A stretch of DNA of 56,273 nt, from assembly GCF_020179475.1 (NCBI RefSeq), contig NZ_JAILXZ010000007.1, positions 1 to 56,273 on the forward strand, given 5' to 3'. The DNA comes from Novosphingobium huizhouense (GTDB taxonomy: Bacteria > Pseudomonadota > Alphaproteobacteria > Sphingomonadales > Sphingomonadaceae). The translations under genes were made by a program, and so were the position numbers. Below the pieces are notes generated by a model that saw only the letters and a list, made by a program, of their open reading frames with translations, searched no databases and had not been told where the DNA came from. Shown here piece after piece: positions 26,559-35,579 of this stretch (within the stretch, counting starts at the first letter, position 1; each line of letters starts with the position of its first letter).

Positions 26559-27389
26559 ATGAGCGATCCTGGGCGCGTGTGGTTTCGCGAGCCGCTCGAA
26601 ACCGTGGCGGTGTGGTGGCGGATCGAACGGCTGGACGGGGTAACGCTGGGCTTCACCAGCCACGACCGCAACCTGTGGTTCGGCTCGCTGCTCCACCGCA
26701 CGGCGCCGGGGATGACTCCCTCGGCCATTCGCAAAAGCGGCTCGCTCGAGCCCGACAGTGCGGAAATCGTCGGCGCATTGAGCCACGACGCGATCCGGGA
26801 GGAAGACCTTGCCGCGGGTCGCTTCGACGGCGCGGCGATCGTTCTCGGCCTGGTCGACTGGGAAACGCTCGAGCAGCAGGAGCTCTATCGCGGCACCATC
26901 GGCGCGGTGGGGATCGAGGGCGACGGCTTCTCGGCCGAACTGCAATCGCTCAAGGTCCTGCTCGACCGCGAGCTGGTGGTGCGGACATCGCCGACCTGCC
27001 GCGCCGAGTTCTGCGGACGGGGCTGCTCGCTGTCGGCGGCCGCCTATACCTCGCAGGGGACGATCACCGAGGTCTCGCCGGACGGCGCGGCGGTGCGCGT
27101 GGCGATCGGTTCGGACATCGACGCGCTGGCCTTCGGCCGGCTGCGCATTCTCGATGGCCCCGCCTGTGGCCTGTGGCGAAGGATCGAAACGGTAAGCGAG
27201 GGCTGGCTGCTGCTGGATCGCCGGCTCGACGATGCGGTCCTGGCTGGCACGCCGATCCTGGCACGTCAGGGGTGCGACCACACGATCGCGACCTGTGCCG
27301 CGCGGTACGGCAATGCCGTCAACTTCCAGGGCGAGCCCTACCTTCCCGGGAACGACCTGTTGGCGCGCTACGCCCTGCCCGGCGCATGA
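26559..27389 (+). CDS. GTA hub protein (g13, DUF2163)
   Basis: A 276-residue baseplate hub protein. The N-terminal RLDGVTLGFTSHDRNLWFGS and the cysteine cluster CRAEFCGRGCSL with later CDHTIATCAARYGNAVNF are DUF2163 signatures; these cysteines may bind an iron-sulfur cluster as in other tail hub proteins. One base separates it from g12 and it overlaps g14 by 4. Confidence 0.92.
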   Translation: MSDPGRVWFREPLETVAVWWRIERLDGVTLGFTSHDRNLWFGSLLHRTAPGMTPSAIRKSGSLEPDSAEIVGALSHDAIREEDLAAGRFDGAAIVLGLVDWETLEQQELYRGTIGAVGIEGDGFSAELQSLKVLLDRELVVRTSPTCRAEFCGRGCSLSAAAYTSQGTITEVSPDGAAVRVAIGSDIDALAFGRLRILDGPACGLWRRIETVSEGWLLLDRRLDDAVLAGTPILARQGCDHTIATCAARYGNAVNFQGEPYLPGNDLLARYALPGA

Positions 27390-27775
27390 ACGCGCAGCTG
27401 GCGCGCGCGGCGCTCGACCTTGTCGGCGTGCGCTATCGGTTGCACGGTCGGGACCGGGACGCGGGCGTCGACTGCGTCGGGCTGGTCGCGCTGGCCATGC
27501 GGGAGGCCGGATACCGGGCGGCGCCCCCTACCGGCTACCGCCTGCGCCACGCCGATACCGACGCACTCGCCAGGATCGCGCGGCAACACGGCTTCATCGA
27601 GGTGCCCGGCAACGGCGATCTGGTGCTGGCGCTGCCCAACCCGGTCCAGCCGCACCTGCTGGTCCGCACCGATCAGGGCTTCGTCCACGCGCACGCCGGG
27701 CTGCGGCGCGTGACCCTCCTCGCCGGCGACCTGCCATGGCCCGTGGCAGGCGAATGGCGCCTCGACGCAAGATAG
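27386..27775 (+). CDS. GTA NlpC/P60 peptidase (g14)
   Basis: A 129-residue cysteine peptidase that cleaves peptidoglycan stem peptides during DNA delivery. The catalytic Cys is in DAGVDCVGLVALAMREAGY and the His in FVHAHAGLRRV. It sits between the hub and megatron genes, as in RcGTA. All catalytic positions appear intact. Confidence 0.92.
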   Translation: MNAQLARAALDLVGVRYRLHGRDRDAGVDCVGLVALAMREAGYRAAPPTGYRLRHADTDALARIARQHGFIEVPGNGDLVLALPNPVQPHLLVRTDQGFVHAHAGLRRVTLLAGDLPWPVAGEWRLDAR

Positions 27776-27786
27776 GAACAATCGAA

Positions 27787-29982
27787 ATGGCAACGCTGGT
27801 CCTCACCGCAGTCGGCACGGTCCTCGGCGGCCCGATCGGAGGCGCGATCGGCGCGCTGGCCGGACGCCAGATCGACAAGGCGATCTTCGCCGGCGGCGCC
27901 AGGTCGGGCCCCCGGCTGCAGGATCTCAAGATCCAGACCTCGAGCTACGGCGATGCCTTGCCGCTGCATTTCGGAACGATCCGCACGGCTGGAAGCGTGA
28001 TCTGGTCGACCGAACTGGTCGAGCACGAGGAGACCGGTTCGAGCGGCAAGGGCCAGCCCAAGGTCAAGACCTACGAGTACACGGCCTCGTTCGCCGTCGC
28101 CGTCTCCAGCCGCCCGATCAAGGGCATCGGCAGGATCTGGGCGGACGGCAACCTCCTGCGCGGCGCGGCCGGCGACCTCAAGGCCGGGGGGACGGTCCGC
28201 GTCCACACCGGCCACGGCGACCAGGCGCCCGACCCGCTGATGGCGCAGGCCGAAGCCGCCGGGCGGTGTCCGGCGCACCGCGGCATCGCGTTCGTAGTGT
28301 TCGAGGACCTGCAGCTGTCGTCGTTCGGCAATCGCATTCCCTCGCTGACGTTCGAAGTGATCGCCGACGACCATTGCGATCTGGCGACGATCCTCGCGGA
28401 GATCGCGCCCGAAGCCCGCTGCGCAGTGACCGGCGACAGCTTCGACGGCTTCACCATCGACCAGGGCAGCGCCGCCGACACGATCTCGGCCATTTCCGCC
28501 GCGATCCCGCTTGCGACCTGGGTCAGCGACGAGGTCCTGTCGGTGGTGCGGGCCGACCGGGCCACCGCGACCATCCCCTTGCTGGCCGAGCCCGCGGCGA
28601 ACGAGGACGACCGCGGGCGGAGCAGGAGCAGCGGCTGGGCAAAGCGCCGCGAGCCGATGCCCGCAATCGCGAACTGCGCCGTTCGCTACTACGACACCAC
28701 CCGCGATTACCAACCGGGCTTCCAGCGCGGCAAAGGGCGCAGCGAGCAGGGCGAGATGCGGACGATCGACCTGCCGGCAGCCCTGCCGGCGGAGCGCGCG
28801 CGCGCCATCGCCGACGCGGCAACCTTGCGCCTTTCGCACGCGGTCGAACGGATCAGCTACCGCACTACCGAAATCGACCCCGCGCTGCTCGCGGCGCCGA
28901 TCGTCCGCGTGCCGGTTGCCAAGGGGCTGTGGCGCGTCGAGGACTGGGAATGGCAAAAGGACGGCGTTTCGCTGAACCTCGCCTCGATTGCGCCGGGTGC
29001 GATAACCGACGTCCCGGCGGCAGGCGGCACCGATCCCGGCCGGTACAATGCGCCGGCCGACCTGAGCGCGACCGCGACCGTCCTCGCTGCATTCGAGCTG
29101 CCCTGGGACGGGACCGGGGCCGAGGGCGAAGCGCCGCTCCAGGTGGCCGCATCGAGTGCGGGAGCGGGTTGGAAGGGCGCGGCGCTGTTCGCCGGCCCGG
29201 ACGATGCCGCCACGGGCCTCGCCGCGATCGGCGCCGTTCCGGCGCGGCGCGCGACGCTGGGCGAGACGCTGTCGGGCCCGGGCGCCGGATCTCCGCTGAT
29301 CGTCGATCTGCGCAACACGCTCGATGTCGCACTGGCCTCGCCCGACTTCTCGTTGCGCGATGCCGACATGGCCCAGCTCGCCGCAGGGGCGAACCTCGCG
29401 CTGGTCGGGGACGAACTGCTTCAGTTCGGCAAGGCGGTTCCGCTGGGCGGCGCGCGCTGGCGGCTCTCGACCTTGCTGCGCGGCCGCGGCGGCACCGAAT
29501 GGGCGGTGGGATCGCACAATGCGGCCGGTGAACCGTTCGTGCTCGTCGACAGCCGCGTCGTGCGCATCGCCGAAGGCTCAGCCACGGATGCCGGCGAAGT
29601 CGTCGCGATCGGCATCGGCGACCCGGTCCCGGTCCGCGCGCCCGTTCGCGGTAGAGGTTCGGCGCTTCGTCCGTTGAGTCCGGTGCATGGCCGCGCGGCA
29701 ATGCTGCCCGACGGCTCGCTCGCGGTGAGCTGGGTGCGACGCGCCCGCGGCGCCTGGCGGTGGAGCGACGAAGTCGAAGTTCCGCTCAACGAAGAAAGCG
29801 AGGCCTGGGAGGTCACGCTCGGCGATCCGGCAGCCCTGGCCGCACGCTTCGTCACGGCAACGTCCAGCCTGACGATCGCAGCGGCCCGGCTCGCCCCGTT
29901 CGGAACGGCCCCCTATCGCATCGCGGTCCGGCAGGTCGGAAAGAATTCGATGTCGAAGCCTCTGATCATCGTCGCGGGATGA
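27787..29982 (+). CDS. GTA megatron / host-specificity protein (g15), short form
   Basis: A 731-residue tail-tip protein. The N-terminus has a hydrophobic glycine-rich segment (LTAVGTVLGGPIGGAIGALA) and the conserved LPLHFGTIRTAGSVIWSTEL and SFGNRIPSLTFEV (up to residue 191). RcGTA g15 is about 1300 residues and has a TIM-barrel after this point; here the phage-tail domain follows at once (DLATILAEIAP onward). The glycosidase-like module thus seems missing here and present on g12. Confidence 0.9.
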   Translation: MATLVLTAVGTVLGGPIGGAIGALAGRQIDKAIFAGGARSGPRLQDLKIQTSSYGDALPLHFGTIRTAGSVIWSTELVEHEETGSSGKGQPKVKTYEYTASFAVAVSSRPIKGIGRIWADGNLLRGAAGDLKAGGTVRVHTGHGDQAPDPLMAQAEAAGRCPAHRGIAFVVFEDLQLSSFGNRIPSLTFEVIADDHCDLATILAEIAPEARCAVTGDSFDGFTIDQGSAADTISAISAAIPLATWVSDEVLSVVRADRATATIPLLAEPAANEDDRGRSRSSGWAKRREPMPAIANCAVRYYDTTRDYQPGFQRGKGRSEQGEMRTIDLPAALPAERARAIADAATLRLSHAVERISYRTTEIDPALLAAPIVRVPVAKGLWRVEDWEWQKDGVSLNLASIAPGAITDVPAAGGTDPGRYNAPADLSATATVLAAFELPWDGTGAEGEAPLQVAASSAGAGWKGAALFAGPDDAATGLAAIGAVPARRATLGETLSGPGAGSPLIVDLRNTLDVALASPDFSLRDADMAQLAAGANLALVGDELLQFGKAVPLGGARWRLSTLLRGRGGTEWAVGSHNAAGEPFVLVDSRVVRIAEGSATDAGEVVAIGIGDPVPVRAPVRGRGSALRPLSPVHGRAAMLPDGSLAVSWVRRARGAWRWSDEVEVPLNEESEAWEVTLGDPAALAARFVTATSSLTIAAARLAPFGTAPYRIAVRQVGKNSMSKPLIIVAG

Positions 29983-30007
29983 CTTCAAAACCAGCGCGGA
30001 GTTGCAC

Positions 30008-30466
30008 ATGACCGATACGATTACTTACGCATCCAGCACACCGCGGCTTGCTCTGCCGCTGCTGTTCGCAGGCCAGAGCCAGAAGGAAACGACGGTGAAC
30101 GAGGCGATCCTGCTCGCCGACTTTCTGCTGTCGCCGGTTGTCGAGGGAACCCTCGGCTCGCCGCCCGCTTCGCCGGCGCCCGGCAAGGCCTGGATCATCG
30201 CAACCGCGCCGAGCGGAGACTTCGCGGGACGGGCCGGGCAGCTTGCAATCTGGACCGAAGGCGGCTGGCGTTTCATCGCCCCGGTTGCCGGCATGGCGGT
30301 CGAAGATCGGCAGCGCAACGCCCGCGCCCGGTTCGATTCCACGTGGCAATACGCGGTCGCGCCGGCGGCGCCGACGGGTGGCGGCGTGGTCGATGCGCAG
30401 GCCCGCAGCGCGATTTCGGCGGTGGTCAGCCTGCTGGTTTCGGCGGGGATTTTTTCGGCAGCTTAG
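30008..30466 (+). CDS. DUF2793 protein at GTA end
   Basis: A 152-residue DUF2793 protein: LALPLLFAGQSQKETTVNEA, then PAPGKAWIIATAPSGDFAGR. Such genes end phage and GTA tail modules and may encode a fibre or capsid decoration. The ATG at 30008 is preferred over a TTG six bases earlier. The next 190 bases are relatively AT-rich and hold the ompA leader. Confidence 0.87.
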   Translation: MTDTITYASSTPRLALPLLFAGQSQKETTVNEAILLADFLLSPVVEGTLGSPPASPAPGKAWIIATAPSGDFAGRAGQLAIWTEGGWRFIAPVAGMAVEDRQRNARARFDSTWQYAVAPAAPTGGGVVDAQARSAISAVVSLLVSAGIFSAA

Positions 30467-30593
30467 CGGAACCAATCATTCCGGGTGGCATTTGGACGGC
30501 ACATGAGGGCGCGTTTCACGACGCTTTGCTGCAAGAACGACCCGTACCAGTTGTTTTTGGGCAACAGATTGGATGCCTGCCCGCTTGCATGAA

Positions 30594-30599
30594 TACAAT
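30594..30599 (+). promoter_or_regulatory. Possible -10 of the ompA promoter
   Basis: TACAAT at 30594-30599 in an AT-rich stretch, with TTGGAT at 30569-30574 as a weak -35 (19-base spacing). It would give a 5' leader of about 50 bases. Confidence 0.3.
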
Positions 30600-30656
30600 A
30601 GAACCGGTAGACATCTGCCACGACGTGGCGTGATTTCGCTAAAAGGGGAAACGATT

Positions 30657-31748
30657 ATGCGGAAACTGGTCCTTGGCTTTGCCTTGGCGTCGACAGCGAT
30701 GGCGACGCCGGCTCTGGCCCGGAATGACTCGTGGTACGTCGAGGCCGATGGCGGCGCGATGATCGTCGAGAACTCGGAACTTGATGTCGGCGGCGTTGCC
30801 AATGCGGCCACCCTCGACACCAAGACGGGCTATGACTTCGGCGGCATCGTCGGCTACGATTTCGGCGGCTTCCGCCTCGAAACCGAAGTCAGCTACCGCC
30901 ATGCGCTGAACGACACGCTGGAAATCGGCGGCACCACGCTGACCCGCGACGATGGTGACCTGCGCGGTCATGCTCGTGCGCTCAGCTACATGGTCAACGG
31001 CCTGCTCGACTTCGGCGACGACGACGGCCTGCAGGGCTTCATCGGTGGCGGCGTCGGCGCAGCCAACGTCAAGTATCACGTGATCAAGTCGTTCGGCGGC
31101 GTCGACGATTCGGACACCGTGTTCGCCTGGCAGGCCATCGCGGGCGTTCGCGCTCCGATCAGCAGCCACTGGGACGTGGGCCTTAAGTACCGCTTCTTCA
31201 ACGCCGACAACGTGAAGCTCACCGGCAACTTCGCGCTCGCCGGCGTTCCGATCGAGACGCGCTTCCGCTCGCACTCGCTGCTCGCGACGCTGGGCTACAA
31301 CTTCGGTGGCGCCGAGCCGATGCCGGAGCCGGCTCCGCCGCCGCCGCCGCCGCCCCCGCCGCCGCCCCCGCCGCCCCCGCCGCCCCCGGCTCCGGTGTGC
31401 AACAAGGGTCCGTACATCGTGTTCTTCGACTGGGATAAGTCGGACATCACGCCGGAAGCTGCGACGATCCTCGACAACGCCGTCACGGCCTATGGCAACT
31501 GCGCCAACGTGCCGATCATGCTGGCCGGTTACACCGACCGCTCGGGTTCGCCGAAGTACAACCTCGGCCTCTCGGCGCGTCGTAACGCTTCGGTCCAGTC
31601 GTACCTGACCTCGCACGGCGTCCCGGCGTCGGCGATCACCAGCCAGGCGTTCGGTGAAGCCAACCCGCGCGTTCCGACCGCGGATGGCGTGCGCGAACTG
31701 CAGAACCGCCGCGTCGAAATCACTTACGGTCCGGGCTCGGGCATGTAA
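30657..31748 (+). CDS. OmpA-family outer-membrane protein
   Basis: A 363-residue protein: signal peptide (1-21, ending ALA), an eight-strand OmpA-like barrel (about 22-220), a run of roughly 18 prolines, and a C-terminal OmpA/Pal peptidoglycan-binding domain (about 245-360, with NLGLSARRNASVQSYL and the final ENRRVEI-like QNRRVEITYG). It ties the outer membrane to the cell wall. A GGGGAA ribosome site and a strong terminator suggest high expression. Codon use is more uniform than in its neighbours. Confidence 0.95.
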   Translation: MRKLVLGFALASTAMATPALARNDSWYVEADGGAMIVENSELDVGGVANAATLDTKTGYDFGGIVGYDFGGFRLETEVSYRHALNDTLEIGGTTLTRDDGDLRGHARALSYMVNGLLDFGDDDGLQGFIGGGVGAANVKYHVIKSFGGVDDSDTVFAWQAIAGVRAPISSHWDVGLKYRFFNADNVKLTGNFALAGVPIETRFRSHSLLATLGYNFGGAEPMPEPAPPPPPPPPPPPPPPPPPPAPVCNKGPYIVFFDWDKSDITPEAATILDNAVTAYGNCANVPIMLAGYTDRSGSPKYNLGLSARRNASVQSYLTSHGVPASAITSQAFGEANPRVPTADGVRELQNRRVEITYGPGSGM

Positions 31749-31770
31749 GCGAACCGACAGGTTGTTTTTG

Positions 31771-31803
31771 GAAGGGGCCGGAGCAATCCGGCCCCTTCTT
31801 CGT
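31771..31803 (+). terminator. Rho-independent terminator after ompA
   Basis: GAAGGGGCCGG (31771-31781) pairs perfectly with 31788-31798 around the loop AGCAAT, followed by TTCGTTT. Confidence 0.85.
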
Positions 31804-31836
31804 TTGGGTGTAGCAACCGGGTTTGGGGAGGGCGTG

Positions 31837-32367
31837 ATGAACAGGTTGGTACTGGCAGCAGCAGCAGGCGGCCTTGCACTCGCAACGAGCGGCTGCGCGA
31901 CGGTCGCGCCTGCAGCAACGACAATCGCGACGGCCGAGATCCTCGACGCGACGGGCGCACCGATCGGCACCGCCACCGTGACCGACCAGGCTGCGAGCGC
32001 CGTGCTGTCGGTCGATGCCCGCGCGCTCAAGCCGGGGCAACACGGGCTCCATCTTCATGCCACGGGCCGATGCGAGGCTCCCGCCTTCACGTCGGCAGGG
32101 CCGCATCTCAACCCGTCTGCGCGTGCCCACGGCATGCACAATCCTGCCGGACCACACCTGGGCGACCTGCCCAACCTCGATGTCGGGGCCGATGGCAGCG
32201 GACGGACCACTGCAACGCTGCCCGGCTCGATCGCGGACATCCGGTCCGCCCTGTTCGACCAGGACGGCACGGCCATCGTCATCCACCAAAGCGCCGACGA
32301 CTACATGACCGACCCATCGGGCAACAGCGGCAGCAGGATCGCCTGCGGCGTGTTCAAGCCCGCCTGA
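31837..32367 (+). CDS. sodC: Cu/Zn superoxide dismutase-like lipoprotein
   Basis: A 176-residue lipoprotein (lipobox LATSGCA near residue 20) with a SodC domain. The metal-binding motifs GLHLHATGRCEAPAFTSAGP, HNPAGPHLGDLPN and FDQDGTAIVIHQSADDY are present, so dismutation of superoxide in the periplasm is likely. The C-terminal pair GSRIACGVF matches the disulfide Cys position. It starts 34 bases after the ompA terminator. Confidence 0.9.
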   Translation: MNRLVLAAAAGGLALATSGCATVAPAATTIATAEILDATGAPIGTATVTDQAASAVLSVDARALKPGQHGLHLHATGRCEAPAFTSAGPHLNPSARAHGMHNPAGPHLGDLPNLDVGADGSGRTTATLPGSIADIRSALFDQDGTAIVIHQSADDYMTDPSGNSGSRIACGVFKPA

Positions 32368-32385
32368 CGCGCAGCGCGCGCGGGC

Positions 32386-33924
32386 CTATCGCTCGAGCCG
32401 ACGGCAGCTGCGCCAGGCGACGGCGAGGGCGACGAACGCTGGAATGAACAACAGCAGCATCGCGCCGAGGCCGAGCCGCAGGCTGCCGAATTCGGCTGAC
32501 ACGCGCCCGGCGCTGTAGGGCCCGAGAGCGAGACCGAGAATGGTCGCGCCAAGGAAGAACGCCGCCGTCGCGGTGGCGCGCAAACCCGGCGGGACCAGAT
32601 TGACCATCGCCCCCGACGATCCCCCGAGCGCCGCACTGGTGAGGAACCACATCGGGAATACCGAAAGCAGGAAAACCGTCGGCGAAGGGGTCAGCAAGGA
32701 GATCACGTTCGGCACCAGCGAAAGCGCCGATGCGAAGATCACCACGAGAATGCGCCGGGAGTTCGCGCCGTTCGCCCCGACGCGGTCGCCGAGCGCGCCG
32801 CCCGCGATGACGCCGAGCGCGCCGCCCGCCGCCGCCGATCCGCCCACCACCAGCGCGACCGCAGTGGGCGAAATCGCGTGATACTGCATCGCGAACAGCG
32901 GACCGAACGCCGCACTGGCATAGGACACCGCGCTCAGCAGGCCATACCCGATGTTGAGCCCGACGATCGGGGCCGATTTCCAGATGACCGCATAAGCGGC
33001 TGGATCGGCGGCGCGCAGCGCACTCGCCCAGGATGCGATCGCATAGATCCCGGTGCCGAGCGCGATCCATTGCAACGGATCGCCAAGCGTGACCGTCGCC
33101 GCGGCGGCACAGGCGGAAATGATCGCCAGCACCACCAGGTTCGCGACGAGCGCGCTCCCGCCCCGCCGCGCGGCAGCAACGAGCGTGAACGGCGGGACGA
33201 TCGTGCCGAGATCGGCGACGAAGGCGCGCAAGGCGTCCTTGCCGGGCATGTCGGCATGGACCGCCCCTTCGTATCGGCCGCGCAACGGCTCGCGCAGGCT
33301 GCGGACCCATGCGGCGAGCAGCAGCCCGGGGAGCCCGACGGCAAGGAACGCCGCCTGCCATCCCGCGAGCCCGAGCGGACGCGCCCCGACCGGGAAGGCG
33401 TGGTTCCACGCGCTGGCTATCGACGTGCCGAGATAGAGCGACACCCCTCCCCCGAGATAGATGCCTGCCGAATAGATCGCGATCGCGGTCGCGCGACGGC
33501 GGGGCGGGAAATAGTCGGCAAGCAGCGAATAGGCGCAAGGGCCCGCGGTGGCTTCACCGACGCCGACGCCGATCCGCGCGGCGCCGAGTTGCACGAACGA
33601 CCGTGAGAGGCCGGACAAGGCGGTCATCCCCGACCAGAGCGCAAGGCCGATCGAAAGCAGCCGCGTGCGCGCATAACGATCCGCCAACTTGCCGAGCGGG
33701 ATGCCGAACAGCGCATAGAAGACCCCGAACGCGGTCCCGTAGAGGAACCCGAACTGGCCATCGTCGATCGCGAGATCCCGCTTGATGTCGGCGGCAAGGA
33801 TCGTCAGCAGTTGCCGATCGACGAAATTGAGCAAACACACCAGAACCAGCACGCCCAGGGCGTACCAACTGTACCCTTCGACCCGGGCGCTCTGTTCGCC
33901 CGGGTCCCTTGCAACCTCACCCAT
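32386..33924 (-). CDS. MFS transporter, spinster-like
   Basis: A 512-residue major facilitator with about 12 membrane segments. The signatures are LLNFVDRQLLTILAADIKRD and GIPLGKLADRYART in the loop between helices 2 and 3, typical of the spinster-like group common in sphingomonads. The substrate is unknown. The ATG at 33924 overlaps the queC stop by 8 bases; an alternative start at 33939 is possible. Confidence 0.9.
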   Translation of the reverse strand: MGEVARDPGEQSARVEGYSWYALGVLVLVCLLNFVDRQLLTILAADIKRDLAIDDGQFGFLYGTAFGVFYALFGIPLGKLADRYARTRLLSIGLALWSGMTALSGLSRSFVQLGAARIGVGVGEATAGPCAYSLLADYFPPRRRATAIAIYSAGIYLGGGVSLYLGTSIASAWNHAFPVGARPLGLAGWQAAFLAVGLPGLLLAAWVRSLREPLRGRYEGAVHADMPGKDALRAFVADLGTIVPPFTLVAAARRGGSALVANLVVLAIISACAAAATVTLGDPLQWIALGTGIYAIASWASALRAADPAAYAVIWKSAPIVGLNIGYGLLSAVSYASAAFGPLFAMQYHAISPTAVALVVGGSAAAGGALGVIAGGALGDRVGANGANSRRILVVIFASALSLVPNVISLLTPSPTVFLLSVFPMWFLTSAALGGSSGAMVNLVPPGLRATATAAFFLGATILGLALGPYSAGRVSAEFGSLRLGLGAMLLLFIPAFVALAVAWRSCRRLER

Positions 33925-34612
33925 ATATCGTCCCGTCATCCAGGCCCGCTTCTTGGAACCCGGCACGACGCAAGCGGCAGCTGTCGCATTGACCGCAGGC
34001 GCGGCCATCGGGGAGGGGATCGTAGCACGACCAGCTCTCCCCTGCATCAAGCTTCAATCGGGCCGCTTCGCGGGCGATATCCGACTTGCGCAGATGCTGC
34101 AGCGGCGCATGGACGGTGACCTTGCCCCCCTTGGCGCCATAGCTGGTGGCGACGCGGGCGAGGCTTTCGAACCCGGCAACGAACTCCGGCCGGCAGTCGG
34201 GATAGCCCGAATAGTCGAGCGCATTGACCCCGATGAACAGGTCCGCGGACCCGGCCGCTTCTGCCCATGCCAGCGCGAGCGAGAGGAACACGAGGTTGCG
34301 CGCGGGCACGTAGGTGACCGGGATGTCCGCTCCGAGGCCCTCCTTGGGCACGTCGATGTCGGCCGTCAGCGCCGACCCACCGAACTGCCGCAAGTCGAGC
34401 GGCAGGATGACGTGGCGCTCCACCCCGACCCGGCTGGCGATCCGGCGAGCGGCATCGAGCTCGATGCGGTGGCGCTGGTTGTAGTCGATGGTCAGCGCGA
34501 GCACGCGAAAGCCCTGCTCCCTGGCAAGGCCAGCGCAGACCATCGAATCGAGCCCGCCCGAAAGCAGGACCACGGCGAGAGGCGCTTCGGCGCCGGAAGA
34601 CATTGCGACCAT
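33917..34612 (-). CDS. queC: 7-cyano-7-deazaguanine synthase QueC
   Basis: Converts carboxy-deazaguanine to preQ0 for queuosine in tRNA. The 231-residue ATP-dependent enzyme has the PP-loop VLLSGGLDSMVCAGLA, PARNLVFLSLALAWAE and the C-terminal zinc cysteines in WSCYDPLPDGRACGQCDSC. No other queuosine genes are nearby. Two in-frame Met codons near the start (MVAM) leave the N-terminus uncertain by 3 residues. Confidence 0.95.
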   Translation of the reverse strand: MVAMSSGAEAPLAVVLLSGGLDSMVCAGLAREQGFRVLALTIDYNQRHRIELDAARRIASRVGVERHVILPLDLRQFGGSALTADIDVPKEGLGADIPVTYVPARNLVFLSLALAWAEAAGSADLFIGVNALDYSGYPDCRPEFVAGFESLARVATSYGAKGGKVTVHAPLQHLRKSDIAREAARLKLDAGESWSCYDPLPDGRACGQCDSCRLRRAGFQEAGLDDGTIYG

Positions 34613-34668
34613 GCCCGATGGCTAGCGGCCGGCGCCGGGCGAGGCAATGGTCGCCGGCAAGGCGCGCA

Positions 34669-35577
34669 TCACGCCGGGCGGATGCGGAACTCCTTCGAGC
34701 AGAAGGCGCAGTCGACGACGATCTCGCCCGCCTCGTCCGCCATCTCGGCCTGCTCGTCCGCCGGGAAACGCGCGATCAGCTCGCGGTAGTGCTCGAGCGT
34801 GCAGCGGCAGCCGCGCACGATGCCGGCGCCCGGCGCGATCCGCACCTCGCGCTCTTCATGGAACAGCCGCCACAGCACGCTCTCGAGATCGAGCGTCGGA
34901 TCGGCCAGCTCGGCCGGGCTGACCGCGCCGCCCATGATCGAGACGTGCTCCCATTCCGGGTGATCGAGCCGCACGTGCAGACGCTCGCGCCCTTCCTCGC
35001 CTTCGGGCAGATGCTGCAGCAGCAGGCCACCTGCGGCGCACTGCCCGGGCACGGTCGAAAGCCCGACCCGGATCAGGGTGGGGACCTGTTCGGACTGCCA
35101 GAAATAGCGCTCGCACGCATCGCTCAGGCTCGCGCCTTCGAGCGGCACGATGCCCTGGTAGCGCTGGCCGGTGGCGGCAAGGTCGAAGGTGATCGCAAGA
35201 TAGCCGTCGCCGAACAGGGCATGCAGCGTCGGATTAGGGCCCAGCTCGTCGAGCCGGGCGCGATCGTGGCGGACATAGCCGCGCAGCTCGCCATTGCGGA
35301 AATCGCACGCGAGCAGGTCGACCACGCCGTCCTCGGTCTGCGCCTGCATCGTCAGCTGGCCCTTGCCGTCCTTGAGCAGCGAGCCGAGCAGGGCGGTGAG
35401 CACCAGCGCCTCGGCCAGCAGGTTGCGGATCGGCCCGGGATAGGCGTGCGCCGAGAGGATCTCGTCGAGCACGGGGCCGAGCCGCACCATCCGGCCGCGC
35501 GTGTCACGATCGGGAATGGTGAATTGCAGGATGCGATCGAACCCGGTCCGGTCGGCATCCGTTTCCTGCTGCGCCAT
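34669..35577 (-). CDS. hslO: Redox-regulated chaperone Hsp33
   Basis: A 302-residue holdase chaperone that unfolds under oxidative stress. The C-terminal zinc cysteines are the CRC pair (RGCRCTLEHYR) and the CAFC pair (VVDCAFCSKEF), so the redox switch seems intact. The N-terminal domain has FTIPDRDTRGRMVRLG. It starts 2 bases after the argF stop, inside the argD-argF operon. Confidence 0.95.
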   Translation of the reverse strand: MAQQETDADRTGFDRILQFTIPDRDTRGRMVRLGPVLDEILSAHAYPGPIRNLLAEALVLTALLGSLLKDGKGQLTMQAQTEDGVVDLLACDFRNGELRGYVRHDRARLDELGPNPTLHALFGDGYLAITFDLAATGQRYQGIVPLEGASLSDACERYFWQSEQVPTLIRVGLSTVPGQCAAGGLLLQHLPEGEEGRERLHVRLDHPEWEHVSIMGGAVSPAELADPTLDLESVLWRLFHEEREVRIAPGAGIVRGCRCTLEHYRELIARFPADEQAEMADEAGEIVVDCAFCSKEFRIRPA

Positions 35578-35579
35578 CG

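Noticed and set aside
16391..30466. Active temperate prophage
   Set aside because: No integrase, repressor, replication or lysis genes and gene order matches RcGTA.
31327..31394. Proline-codon run in ompA as a coding error or phase-variation tract
   Set aside because: Proline linkers are common between OmpA barrel and C-terminal domain; repeats are codon-sized and keep the frame.
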